A DNA stretch of 64,000 nucleotides from Prevotella sp. (GTDB lineage: Bacteria > Bacteroidota > Bacteroidia > Bacteroidales > Bacteroidaceae). Shown here one piece after another: positions 16,348-23,861 of the stretch. The position numbers were made by a program, and so were the translations under genes. The number at the start of each line of letters is the position of its first letter. The first letter of the stretch is position 1. The stretch is from contig JAEEXI010000007.1 in the NCBI GenBank assembly GCA_016291495.1, forward strand, positions 1-64,000, given 5' to 3'. Below the pieces are notes generated by a model. That model did no database searches, had not been told where the DNA came from, and saw only the letters and a program-made list of their open reading frames with translations.

Positions 16348-16379
16348 TTTGTCAATCGGATAATCGGATTTTATTTTTG
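16348..16379 (+). promoter_or_regulatory. Promoter (TTTG-N20-TATTTTTG) with repeats in the spacer
   Basis: TTTG at 16348-16351 and TATTTTTG at 16372-16379 are spaced by 20 nt. The spacer holds two direct ATCGGAT repeats. It would transcribe the OB-fold-like gene and probably cassette B. Confidence 0.65.
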
Positions 16380-16395
16380 CCGTCGCAAACAACAA

Positions 16396-16550
16396 GCGAT
16401 CTTTGCGTTGCCGCGAAAATCGGCGGCGCCTCAACAAAGCCAGAAAGCGAGCTTTCGCTCTGTATTAGATAAATCGCTCACGCTCGGCAATTAGAGAACG
16501 AGTTCTCGCTGCCCTCGCTAAATCGCGATTTTCGGCTTGCGCGATCTTTG
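16396..16550. mobile_element. Possible 135-bp palindromic insertion with 10-bp direct repeats
   Basis: GCGATCTTTG occurs at 16396-16405 and again at 16541-16550. In the otherwise similar lysozyme leader (6344-6364) there is only one copy, followed directly by AC-TATTGATACA. The 135 bp between the repeats have ends sharing the inverted word CGAAAATCG/CGATTTTCG and contain palindromes GAGAACGAGTTCTC (16494-16507) and AAATCGCGATTT (16520-16531). It looks like a miniature inverted-repeat insertion with target duplication. No ORF of note is present. Confidence 0.45.
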
Positions 16551-16560
16551 ACATATTGAT

Positions 16561-16600
16561 ACATTTTGAGCCCCTTGGGAAGGGGCGGCTATAAAGCAGG
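16561..16600 (+). promoter_or_regulatory. Conserved structured 5' leader, copy 2 (GCCCCTT hairpin)
   Basis: TACATTTTGAGCCCCTTGGG and AAGGGGCGGCTATAA align with the leader of the HU-like gene at 104-158. Loop changes (AT to GG) leave the GCCCCTT/AAGGGGC stem intact. It lies 27 nt before the ATG at 16627. Confidence 0.55.
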
Positions 16601-16626
16601 GTTTTAATTCAAACTAACAAAAACAA

Positions 16627-16908
16627 ATGGAAACAAAAATTTTGAAAGTAGTACGCCAGGGCGAAGCCTTCAGCGTACAGTCGGCTAAGGCCGAAGGTGG
16701 CCAGATTCAGAAGTGCAACATCGTGTTGCGCGAACTGGGTGGTGGCAAGTTTGAAAATGAGTTTGTGTGCGCCATGCTGGGTAATCTGGCGGCGTGCAGG
16801 TTCTACGAAGATGATGTGGTGTTGGCCACGCTTCGTTTCTCTACGCACGAGTATCAGGGACAGACGTTCCAAGAGATTTTAGCAACGGATATCGTGAAAG
16901 TAAATTGA
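16627..16908 (+). CDS. Small OB-fold-like protein, possible ssDNA-binding (DUF3127-like)
   Basis: A 93-residue protein: METKILKVVRQGEAFSVQSA, then QKCNIVLRELGGGKFENEFV, then YEDDVVLATLRFSTHEYQGQ. The alternating beta pattern and the late EYQG-x-FQEILATDIV segment resemble small OB-fold proteins of Bacteroidetes (DUF3127-like) that are thought to bind single-stranded DNA. It directly precedes the leader of cassette B and shares its own leader type with the HU-like gene, which fits a nucleic-acid-binding role. The exact family is uncertain. Confidence 0.55.
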   Translation: METKILKVVRQGEAFSVQSAKAEGGQIQKCNIVLRELGGGKFENEFVCAMLGNLAACRFYEDDVVLATLRFSTHEYQGQTFQEILATDIVKVN

Positions 16909-16935
16909 AAATTGAAAATTGAGAATTGAAAATTA

Positions 16936-17018
16936 ACCCTGAGTTGAAGTGAGGAGGATGTTCCCGGGTAAATGCGCAAAGATTCCAACCTTCTTCTCAC
17001 TAAAATCAACTCAAAATT
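16936..17018 (+). promoter_or_regulatory. Structured leader of cassette B (copy 2)
   Basis: CCTGAGTTGAAG and TCAACTCA (16940-16947 with 17006-17013) form the same 8-bp outer stem as in copy 1. GTGAGGAGG pairs with CTTCTTCTCAC inside, and CCCGGG at 16963-16968 replaces CTCGAG. An ATG at 16972 opens a 16-codon ORF whose TGA overlaps the Rha start. In copy 1 the equivalent ATG is in frame with Rha, so the coding frame is not conserved while the pairing is. Confidence 0.7.
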
Positions 17019-17714
17019 ATGAAAACAATAGCATTTTACAAAAACGAAAACCAATACGAAAACATACAAACAATGACGTCGCTCGAGATTGCCGAGCTGA
17101 CAGGTAAACAACACAAGAACGTGATGCAGGCCATCAGAAATATGGAGCCTGCGTGGGAGAAAGTTACAGGGCTGAAATTTCAGCTCTGTGAAAAAAGCTA
17201 CCTTCTGGCGAATGGCGTAACGAAGAAACAACCTTTCTACCAACTCACCAAAACTGAGTGTCTGTATATCGCCACGAAGTTCAACGATGAGGCACGTGCC
17301 CGACTGGTGCTGAGGTGGCAGGAGCTGGAGATGGAAGAGGTAAAACGGAAGATGTCTGAAGTAAGATGTCTGCCTGAACCGAAGAAGATTCTGGCACTGG
17401 CCGACGAGATCATCGGTGAGGGTCTGCGCATGCTGAACGAACCGGCAGAGGACACGCTGACCGCAACCCAAGTAGCGAAGACATTCAACATGACGGTCTT
17501 TGACTTCAACGCCGTGCTGCGCGACATGGGCATCCAGTATCGCCGAGGCGGACACTGGAACCTCTCCGACGATCTGCAGGGGCGCGGCTACACCGCCCAG
17601 CGCACGCACGTATCCTATTCATTGAAGGGCGAGAAGAAGATTCGCACGTATATGACGTGGACGATGGCGGGACTCAGATACTTGAACTCAAAACTTGGAT
17701 ACCCTAATTTTTAA
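17019..17714 (+). CDS. Rha-type phage regulatory protein with KilAC-like C-terminus (cassette B)
   Basis: A 231-residue paralogue of the gene at 6928. The Rha-type N-terminal domain (MTSLEIAELTGKQHKNVMQA, then FYQLTKTECLYIATKFNDEA) and the KilAC-like C-terminus (TATQVAKTFNMTVFDFNAVL, then GLRYLNSKLGYPNF) are conserved. The segment between them, around residues 45-65, differs (VTGLKFQLCEKSYLLANGV), which suggests a changed specificity. It begins 5 nt after the structured leader and is followed by DUF3987 after a tandem-repeat spacer of 60 nt. The role is inferred to be regulation of its own cassette. Confidence 0.8.
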   Translation: MKTIAFYKNENQYENIQTMTSLEIAELTGKQHKNVMQAIRNMEPAWEKVTGLKFQLCEKSYLLANGVTKKQPFYQLTKTECLYIATKFNDEARARLVLRWQELEMEEVKRKMSEVRCLPEPKKILALADEIIGEGLRMLNEPAEDTLTATQVAKTFNMTVFDFNAVLRDMGIQYRRGGHWNLSDDLQGRGYTAQRTHVSYSLKGEKKIRTYMTWTMAGLRYLNSKLGYPNF

Positions 17715-17774
17715 AGTGAAAAGTGAAGAGTGAAGAATTAAGCATTATGCATTAAGCATTAAGCATTGAGTTTT

Positions 17775-20021
17775 ATGAGTGTACATATGATTTACTATAA
17801 GGATGGGGCGAAGATGATGCGCCCTGTCCTGACGAGGGAGGAGTATCTGAGTTTGAGGAACGGCGGCGAGCAGCAACAGTTGGTGAAGCGTATCCGTGAC
17901 GGTGAGGACGGGCTGAAGTCAAAGCTGCTGCAGATGAACTACAGCTGCCTGCCGAACGAGGACGGCACGCTGAAAGGCAGCAAAAGGATGAGCACGACCA
18001 TCGGTATGGACGTCGACCATATCGATGCCGGCCAGATGGAGGCTGTTTGCATCCGTATTATGGGCAAGCGGGCTGCGCTGGGTCTGCTGATGCTGGAGAA
18101 GAGTGCACGGGGTGGGGGCTACCACCTGGTGTTCCGTCGCCGTCCGGAATTGAGTCAGGAGGAGAACCTGAAGTGGGCATCGGAACTCTTGGAGGTGGAG
18201 TATGACAAGGGTGCGAAGGACATCACCCGCGTGTTCTTCACCACGACGAATGACGAGCTGCTGTTTCTGGATGATGAGATTTTTACCATTGACCATTCAC
18301 CATTGACCATTGACCATTCGCAGGCGGATGTTGCAGCGTTGCAGTGTTGCAGTTCTCAAGAGGCTTCCCCTCAGACATCAGCCATCAAACATCAGCCATC
18401 ATTTGATCCCGAGGCGAGGTATAACGGGGTGTTGTTTAAGGACATCATTACGAAGTACTGGGAGCTTTTCAATAGTGGCAAAGAGCCTGTTGAGGGTGAC
18501 CGTAATGCGTTGACGTTTGAACTGGCGGTGACTATCCGTAGTATCTGCGACTATTCGCTGGAGCGGTTGCTCTCTATCATCCCGAACTATTGGGGTGACA
18601 ATGGCGAGGAGTGGCGCAAGACCATCGAGAATGCGCTGAAGGAACCTCGCAAGGGTATGCCATACCGATTGAAGCAGGTGCTGCAGGCGTTGAAGTCGCA
18701 GCAGGGTGTAAAGGCTTGTGGGGGTACGCTGACCACGCCGCCTCCGATGCCTAAGAAACTGCCGCCGCTGATCAGGTTGCTCACCAAGAACGTCCCTTGG
18801 TTCTACAAACCTGCTGTGGCGAATGCGGTGTTCCCAGGACTGGGTGCCCACCTGCATGGGGTGAAGTTCCGCTATTGGGATAACGTGGAGCACGAGGCCA
18901 CCTTTATGAACGTGCTGATAGGTCGGCAGAGTATCGGTAAAGGTACCATCAAAAAGCCTATCGAGTACATCATGGAGGACATCAAGCAGCGTGATCTGCC
19001 TAACCGTCAGCGCGAGGCGGAGTGGAAACAGAAGAACCCGGGTGCGAAACAGAAGAAAGACCCGCGCCCCACGGATATCTGTATCCAGATGCTGATTGAC
19101 AACCTGACGGATGCGGTCTTTAACCAGCGCATCGTGGATGCCCACAACAATGGGCAGCGATTCATCTACACGATTGTGGACGAGATAGAAGGACTGAAGA
19201 AGGTGACGTCGAGGGGAACCGTCGATGAAGTGGGTCTGCTGATTCGTAAGGCCTTTGACAACTCTGATGCCGGTCAGGAGCGCGTAGGTGCCGACAGCGT
19301 GTCGGGTATCGCCCCACTAAGGTGGAATTTTAACGCGTCGACTACACCTCCCAATGCCCGCAAGTTCTTCCACAAGATGGTGAACGACGGTACGGTGAGT
19401 CGACTGGATGTCTCGACGATCATCAGGAGTGATGATGACGATGACACGGAGCCGATTCTGGGCATCTACGACCACACGTTTGCGCAGGAGCTGAAACCCT
19501 ACATCGACCGTCTGGAGGCTGCCAACGGACTGATAGAGTGTCCGCAGGCGAAGAAGTTGGCGCTTGACATCAAGCAGGAGAACAAGGATGCTGCCAAGCT
19601 CTATGAGAGCGAGGCCTACCGCGTGTTCAGCTATCGTGCCAACGTGATTGCCTGGCTGAAAGGTATGGTGCTCTATGTGGCTCACGGCTACAAGTGGTCG
19701 AAGGAGATTGCGGATTTCGTCCGTTGGACGCAGCAGTATAACCTCTGGTGTAAAATGCTGTATTTCGGTCAGCAACTGGAGAAGGAACTGCGTGAGGAAA
19801 TCGAGATTCAGCGTCAGTCGGGACCACAGAACCTGCTGGAACTGCTCAGCGACGAGTTCACCAAGCCACAGTACTACCAGATGCGCCAACAACAGGGTAA
19901 GACGGGTAGCGGTGACAGCACATTGCGCTGTTGGCTGGCTCGCAGGTACATTGTCTATGATGAGGTGACAGGAAGGTATGTGAAGACGGAGGAGTATAAG
20001 CGACGCTTTGCGTCTAATTGA
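17775..20021 (+). CDS. BT4734-like/VirE N-terminal + DUF3987 protein (cassette B)
   Basis: A 748-residue paralogue of the protein at 7651, with the same order: BT4734-like domain (GMDVDHID, then GGGYHLVFRRRPEL) followed by DUF3987 (GRQSIGKGTIKKP, YTIVDEIEGLK, and SDAGQERVGADSVSGIAPLR). An upstream TTG at 17766 is open, but 17775 matches the paralogue's MSVH start. The linker at about residues 170-185 reads TIDHSPLTIDHSQ and is encoded by tandem ACCATTGACCATTCACC-type repeats, the same words that fill gaps between genes. Presumed to act in replication of a mobile element. Confidence 0.8.
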   Translation: MSVHMIYYKDGAKMMRPVLTREEYLSLRNGGEQQQLVKRIRDGEDGLKSKLLQMNYSCLPNEDGTLKGSKRMSTTIGMDVDHIDAGQMEAVCIRIMGKRAALGLLMLEKSARGGGYHLVFRRRPELSQEENLKWASELLEVEYDKGAKDITRVFFTTTNDELLFLDDEIFTIDHSPLTIDHSQADVAALQCCSSQEASPQTSAIKHQPSFDPEARYNGVLFKDIITKYWELFNSGKEPVEGDRNALTFELAVTIRSICDYSLERLLSIIPNYWGDNGEEWRKTIENALKEPRKGMPYRLKQVLQALKSQQGVKACGGTLTTPPPMPKKLPPLIRLLTKNVPWFYKPAVANAVFPGLGAHLHGVKFRYWDNVEHEATFMNVLIGRQSIGKGTIKKPIEYIMEDIKQRDLPNRQREAEWKQKNPGAKQKKDPRPTDICIQMLIDNLTDAVFNQRIVDAHNNGQRFIYTIVDEIEGLKKVTSRGTVDEVGLLIRKAFDNSDAGQERVGADSVSGIAPLRWNFNASTTPPNARKFFHKMVNDGTVSRLDVSTIIRSDDDDDTEPILGIYDHTFAQELKPYIDRLEAANGLIECPQAKKLALDIKQENKDAAKLYESEAYRVFSYRANVIAWLKGMVLYVAHGYKWSKEIADFVRWTQQYNLWCKMLYFGQQLEKELREEIEIQRQSGPQNLLELLSDEFTKPQYYQMRQQQGKTGSGDSTLRCWLARRYIVYDEVTGRYVKTEEYKRRFASN

Positions 20022-20047
20022 CAATTGAGAATTGAGAATTGACAATT

Positions 20048-20410
20048 ATGATGACGATTGAAAATAATCAGGTATGTTTCGTGCAGCTCTGGCGGATGCT
20101 GGAGCGCACGAGGCGCCTCTTCGGAGGACAGTACAAGCGGTATTGTATCCGCAACGTGTTGAAGGCGTGGTTCGGCTACGAAGCCACCGATGACTTTATC
20201 TGGGAGGTGTGTCGATTGTGTGAGCAGGAGGGCTTGAACGAGCTTCCGCTGCCCAGTCTCTATCCGCGCAAGCATCGGGAACTATTGCGAGCTATCGTGG
20301 CCGTAAGGTTGGGCATCAGCTATTATAAAAAGGTGAACTTAAAGGCGCTCGACAAGGCTTACAGCATCGCATTTCCGAAGAGTACGCCGATGAATGTGAA
20401 TAAGAAATAG
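20048..20410 (+). CDS. Small conserved cassette protein of unknown function (cassette B)
   Basis: A 120-residue paralogue of the protein at 9995 (ENNQVCFVQLWRMLERTRRL, then YCIRNVLKAWFGYEATDDFI). It is shorter in the middle, where the A copy has an extra stretch with DDEPQEGWNE. The start at 20048 aligns with 9995 of the A copy; the preceding sequence is a tandem AATTGAGAATTGAC spacer. No domain is recognised. Confidence 0.7.
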   Translation: MMTIENNQVCFVQLWRMLERTRRLFGGQYKRYCIRNVLKAWFGYEATDDFIWEVCRLCEQEGLNELPLPSLYPRKHRELLRAIVAVRLGISYYKKVNLKALDKAYSIAFPKSTPMNVNKK

Positions 20411-20446
20411 GTTAAAGGTTATAGGTTATAGGTTATAGGTTATAGT
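20409..20446 (+). repeat. GGTTATA tandem repeat
   Basis: About five heptamer units (GGTTAAA then GGTTATA several times) fill most of the gap between the cassette B protein and the P5-like gene. Confidence 0.85.
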
Positions 20447-20469
20447 ATAAATTGTAAAGTTTAAAGAGT

Positions 20470-20925
20470 ATGAAACATGCAAGAGGATTGCGGAATAATA
20501 ATCCGCTGAACATTATCAAAAGTCCACGAATCTCGTGGCAGGGTGAGGTGAAACCAAGTACAGACCGGAACTTCGCCCAGTTTGAAACGATGGGTTACGG
20601 CTGCCGGGCAGCGCTGAAGCTGCTCAACACGTACTACCACAAGCACCGTTGCGTGACGCTGAGTATAATTATCCGTCGCTGGGCGCCGGAGTCGGAGAAC
20701 AACGTCAGGGCATACATCCAGACGGTGAGTCAGTTGACGGGTATCGGGCCCAACACGCTGCTGCCCCCGATGAAGGAGGAGACGAAGACGGTGTGGTGTG
20801 ACATCGTACTGGCGATGGCGAGTGTGGAGTGTGGGCTGAATGCCCTGGGGCGTGAACAGTTGGCACCGTCGATCGAAGTTGGGTGGCAACTTCTAAGGGA
20901 AAAGGGAAGAGTGAAAAGTGAATAA
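20470..20925 (+). CDS. P5-like structural/lytic protein (peptidoglycan muramidase-like)
   Basis: A 151-residue protein beginning MKHARGLRNNNPLNIIKS, then WQGEV, then FAQFETMGYGCRAALKLLNT and IIRRWAPESENNVRAYI. This matches the 'structural protein P5' family, named after a phage muramidase-associated protein and common beside DUF3987 genes in Bacteroidetes. It probably acts on peptidoglycan. No signal peptide is present. The last residues (EKGRVKSE) are encoded by the GTGAAAA-type tandem spacer, so the original C-terminus may have been extended into the repeat. It is the lytic partner of cassette B, as the GH24 lysozyme is of cassette A. Confidence 0.7.
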   Translation: MKHARGLRNNNPLNIIKSPRISWQGEVKPSTDRNFAQFETMGYGCRAALKLLNTYYHKHRCVTLSIIIRRWAPESENNVRAYIQTVSQLTGIGPNTLLPPMKEETKTVWCDIVLAMASVECGLNALGREQLAPSIEVGWQLLREKGRVKSE

Positions 20926-21021
20926 TCTGGCTTCTTAAGTGAAGAGTGAAAAGTGAAAAGTGAAGAATCTGGCTTCGCCAGTGAACGAGGTGAGAGGTGA
21001 GAGGTAAGAGGTGAGAGGTAA
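20898..21021 (+). repeat. Tandem GTGAAAA and GAGGTGA repeat tract
   Basis: Two word families occupy the gap: AGTGAAAAGTGAA units (20898-20962) and GAGGTGA/GAGGTAA units (20987-21021). GAGGTGA units also occur inside three genes of the xylan operon. Confidence 0.85.
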
Positions 21022-21078
21022 GTATTTACAAAAAATCGAAGATACTTTCGTTCGAAAAATGAAAAGAAAAAATTTTCT

Positions 21079-21109
21079 TTTGCATTTTGCTCACTTAATT
21101 GTATCTTTG
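21079..21109 (+). promoter_or_regulatory. Promoter (TTTG-N19-TATCTTTG) of the HAD lipoprotein gene
   Basis: TTTG at 21079-21082 and TATCTTTG at 21102-21109 with 19-nt spacing, giving a transcript start near 21116 and placing the true start codon at 21131. Confidence 0.65.
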
Positions 21110-21130
21110 CAGGCAAAATTGAGACTGATT

Positions 21131-22216
21131 ATGGAAAAAAAGAAGTATTTGTTTGTCGCGCTCCTCTTCACAATGGTGCAGGGAGTTGTGTTCACGTCGT
21201 GTGGTAAGGAAGACAATCGGGTGCCGCCGCAGCCGGAACCGAAAGTGTATTTCACTCTTTGGAACCAGTGTGACGCATTGACGGAGCTGAAGGCGTATGT
21301 GGAAGATGTAACCAACCCGAAGTCCAGCAACTACATCAGTGCGGAGGACCGTATCGCCACGTTCGACATGGACGGCACGTTCATCGGCGAGCTCTATCCC
21401 ACCTACTTTGAGTATAACATGCTGGAGTACCGCGCCCTGGACGATCCTTCCTACAAGGACATTGCCCCGGACGATGTGCGCGAGGCAGCACAGAACATCC
21501 GCGACTTCGTGCGTAACGGGACGGCACTGCCCAGTCATTTCGACATGATTCACGCCAAGGCGGCTGCCAAGGCATATGCCGGCATGACGCTCGCCGAGTT
21601 CGACACCTACGTGAAGAAATACGCTGCTACGCCGGCTAATGGATTCAAGGGGATGACCTATGCTGAGAGCTTCTACAAGCCCATGCTGGAGGTGTTTGAC
21701 TACTTGAAGGACTACGGCTTCACCAATTATGTCGTCTCGGGTTCCGACCGCTTTATCTGCCGCTCACTCGTAGAGAGCATCGGCATTGATCCGAACCGGG
21801 TCATTGGCATGGACGTATGCGTCAGCTCCAACGAACAGGGCGAAAATGTCGGGGTTGACTATACCATGGGGAAGAACGAGTATCTGATACGTACCGACAG
21901 CCTGATTATCAAGAACCTGAAGACGAACAAGGTGCGGCAGATCAGTCAGGAGATCGGCAAGATGCCCGTGTTATCGTTCGGTAACAGCAGCGGCGATGAG
22001 GCCATGCATAACTACTGCCTGAGCAACCCGAAGTACCGCACCGCCACGTTCATGCTCGTAGCTGACGATAATGAACGTGACCATGCAGACCTCGAAGAAG
22101 GTGCCAGGCGTGAGGAGAAATGGCGCAAGAACGGCTATACCGTCATCTCTATGAAGAACGACTTCAAGACCATCTATGGTTATGGTGTGGAGAAGACGGA
22201 CTTCGTCTTTGAGTGA
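21131..22216 (+). CDS. HAD-family phosphatase lipoprotein
   Basis: A 361-residue lipoprotein (signal MEKKKYLFVALLFTMVQG..., lipid Cys24). HAD motif I is intact in IATFDMDGTFIGEL. Motif II is in NYVVSGSDRF, and later SFGNSSGDEAMHNY supplies the acidic motif IV. A large cap region lies between the first two motifs. It would be a periplasmic phosphatase, probably for a small phosphorylated metabolite. The frame is open from 21011, but the promoter at 21079 and the signal peptide fix the start at 21131. Its 3' end overlaps the convergent GH43 gene by 37 bp. Confidence 0.8.
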   Translation: MEKKKYLFVALLFTMVQGVVFTSCGKEDNRVPPQPEPKVYFTLWNQCDALTELKAYVEDVTNPKSSNYISAEDRIATFDMDGTFIGELYPTYFEYNMLEYRALDDPSYKDIAPDDVREAAQNIRDFVRNGTALPSHFDMIHAKAAAKAYAGMTLAEFDTYVKKYAATPANGFKGMTYAESFYKPMLEVFDYLKDYGFTNYVVSGSDRFICRSLVESIGIDPNRVIGMDVCVSSNEQGENVGVDYTMGKNEYLIRTDSLIIKNLKTNKVRQISQEIGKMPVLSFGNSSGDEAMHNYCLSNPKYRTATFMLVADDNERDHADLEEGARREEKWRKNGYTVISMKNDFKTIYGYGVEKTDFVFE

Positions 22217-23850
22217 CATGAGTAGTTGAACGCATCGACATCGACGTAGCCACCGGCTTTCTTGGTGGCGTAGCAGAAGATGCCGAACTTGGTACCCATG
22301 AAGAACCGGCGCCAGTCGAACCGCATCTTGTAGTCGGTGGTACCTATCTTTGTCCATTCCTTACCGTCCAGGCTGTAGTAGAAATTGGCGGCATCTGTTC
22401 CCCAACCGCCTTGGGGGCGGAAGTCGCCGTCGATGCGCAGCCAGATTTTTTGAGCGGTGAGGTCAACGCTCTCGATGACTTTCTCTTCGAAGTTCGTCAC
22501 TTCCTTATCACGGTCGGAGAGCTCCACGGTCATCTCCGTCATCTCCAGTACGAGTTTCTTGCCTTTCTTCTTGACGACCAGGGCTCCCGTATCGTTGTTG
22601 AAGGCAGAAAGTCCGGCACAGTCGCCATCCTTCATCTTTGAGAGGTCCATCACGATGGCACCGCTACACTGCGGTCCCTCCATGCGCTGGGTCAGCGTGT
22701 TGGGAGCGAGGTAGAGCGTGTTTACCACACGGTTGGTCTTCAGACGCAGGAAACCGGGACGCTCCGTCAGGCTCCATGCCTCGTCGATGGGGTTGTGGTT
22801 CCATTGCCAGTGCAGTCCGAGCTTCGCATCGGAGAAATCGTCGCTCTTCACGATGGCGGTAGCGGGTTGTCCGCTGACCAGCGGGCGTACCTCGTCGGGT
22901 ACCTTGCCGTTCTCGTCGCCGAGCATCGGCCAGCCGTTGATCCAGCGACAGGGCATCACCGTGAGCACACGTCCCACGCCGCCACGGTCCTGGAAGATAA
23001 TTCCCAGCCAGTCGCCGTCCTGCGTGTCGACAATCGTTCCCTGTGCCTCGTAGGAGAACCCGCCGAACTCACTCTCCAGAATGACCTGTTTCTCATAGGG
23101 TCCGTGGATGTCGTCGGCGCGGTAGCACACCTCGCGGCGGTGCTTGCCAGGGGCATAGACGTGGGAAATCATCAGCAGGTAGTACTTTCCGTTATGCTTG
23201 ATGACACGACTGCCCTCCAGGATTCCTTTCTCGTCTTCCTCTCTTTGGAAGATACGCATGTGGGTTCCCTCGATGACATCCGAGAGGTCGGGTTTCAGTT
23301 CCATGAGTTCGCCCGTTCCGTAGATGACATACACACGACCGTCGTCGTCGAAGAACAGCGAGCAGTCGTGGAAGTGACGCATACGCGAGACGATGGTCCA
23401 GGGACCTTCTGCCTTCTCAGCAGAGAAGATATAGGTGTCGCCCATCGCCCCCTGCTCGTTGGGAGCCAGCAGCGCATAGAACTTCCCGTTGTGGTATTTC
23501 AGCGAGGTGGCCCACTGACCGCGACCGTAGGCAGTGCCCTGTTGCAGGTCGTACTTCGGCGAGTCGGTCAACTTATCGAAGATATAACCTACCGTCTCCC
23601 AGTTCTTCAGGTCTTTCGACTTCATGATGGGAGCACCGGGCATGAGGTGCATGGTGGTGGATACGAGATAGAAGGTGTCGCCCACACGGATGACGTCGGG
23701 GTCGGGCACATCCGCCCACAACATGGGGTTCTGGATTTTCTCCGTGCGGAGGGTGGTATAGTTGCTGTCAGTAGCGTCCTGTGCATATAAGGTGGAAGAG
23801 CAGGACAACAGGCAGGCAAGTGCCAGCATCTTTGATAGCATCGTTTTCAT
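22180..23850 (-). CDS. GH43 beta-xylosidase/arabinofuranosidase with C-terminal beta-sandwich
   Basis: A 556-residue secreted protein (signal MKTMLSKMLALACLLSCSSTLYA). The five-bladed GH43 domain (about residues 38-330) starts with WADVPDPDVIRVGDTFYLVS, where the Asp in PDPD is the general base, and has EGSRVIKHNGKYYLL with the probable acid Glu. The C-terminal roughly 200 residues form the concanavalin-like beta-xylosidase C domain (DDFSDAKLGLHWQWNHNP, then LWLRIDGD-type strands). It is the last gene of the leftward xylan operon. It should release xylose or arabinose from xylo-oligosaccharides in the periplasm. Confidence 0.85.
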   Translation of the reverse strand: MKTMLSKMLALACLLSCSSTLYAQDATDSNYTTLRTEKIQNPMLWADVPDPDVIRVGDTFYLVSTTMHLMPGAPIMKSKDLKNWETVGYIFDKLTDSPKYDLQQGTAYGRGQWATSLKYHNGKFYALLAPNEQGAMGDTYIFSAEKAEGPWTIVSRMRHFHDCSLFFDDDGRVYVIYGTGELMELKPDLSDVIEGTHMRIFQREEDEKGILEGSRVIKHNGKYYLLMISHVYAPGKHRREVCYRADDIHGPYEKQVILESEFGGFSYEAQGTIVDTQDGDWLGIIFQDRGGVGRVLTVMPCRWINGWPMLGDENGKVPDEVRPLVSGQPATAIVKSDDFSDAKLGLHWQWNHNPIDEAWSLTERPGFLRLKTNRVVNTLYLAPNTLTQRMEGPQCSGAIVMDLSKMKDGDCAGLSAFNNDTGALVVKKKGKKLVLEMTEMTVELSDRDKEVTNFEEKVIESVDLTAQKIWLRIDGDFRPQGGWGTDAANFYYSLDGKEWTKIGTTDYKMRFDWRRFFMGTKFGIFCYATKKAGGYVDVDAFNYSCHSKTKSVFSTP

Positions 23851-23861
23851 ATTCGTCTGTA

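Larger units (their letters stand above)
16219..16369 (+). repeat. Cluster of ATCCGAT/ATCGGAT repeats upstream of cassette B
   Basis: Seven copies of TCCGAT or its complement lie in 151 bp (16219, 16232, 16261, 16320, 16331, 16354, 16362). Several form stems of two terminator-like hairpins, and the last two lie inside the spacer of the promoter at 16348-16379, where a bound protein would block RNA polymerase. The arrangement parallels the TTACCGAA cluster at 6193-6280 but with a different word. Confidence 0.7.

Noticed and set aside
20409..21021. CRISPR array
   Set aside because: The repeats are 7-8-bp tandem words without spacers of constant length and there are no cas genes.
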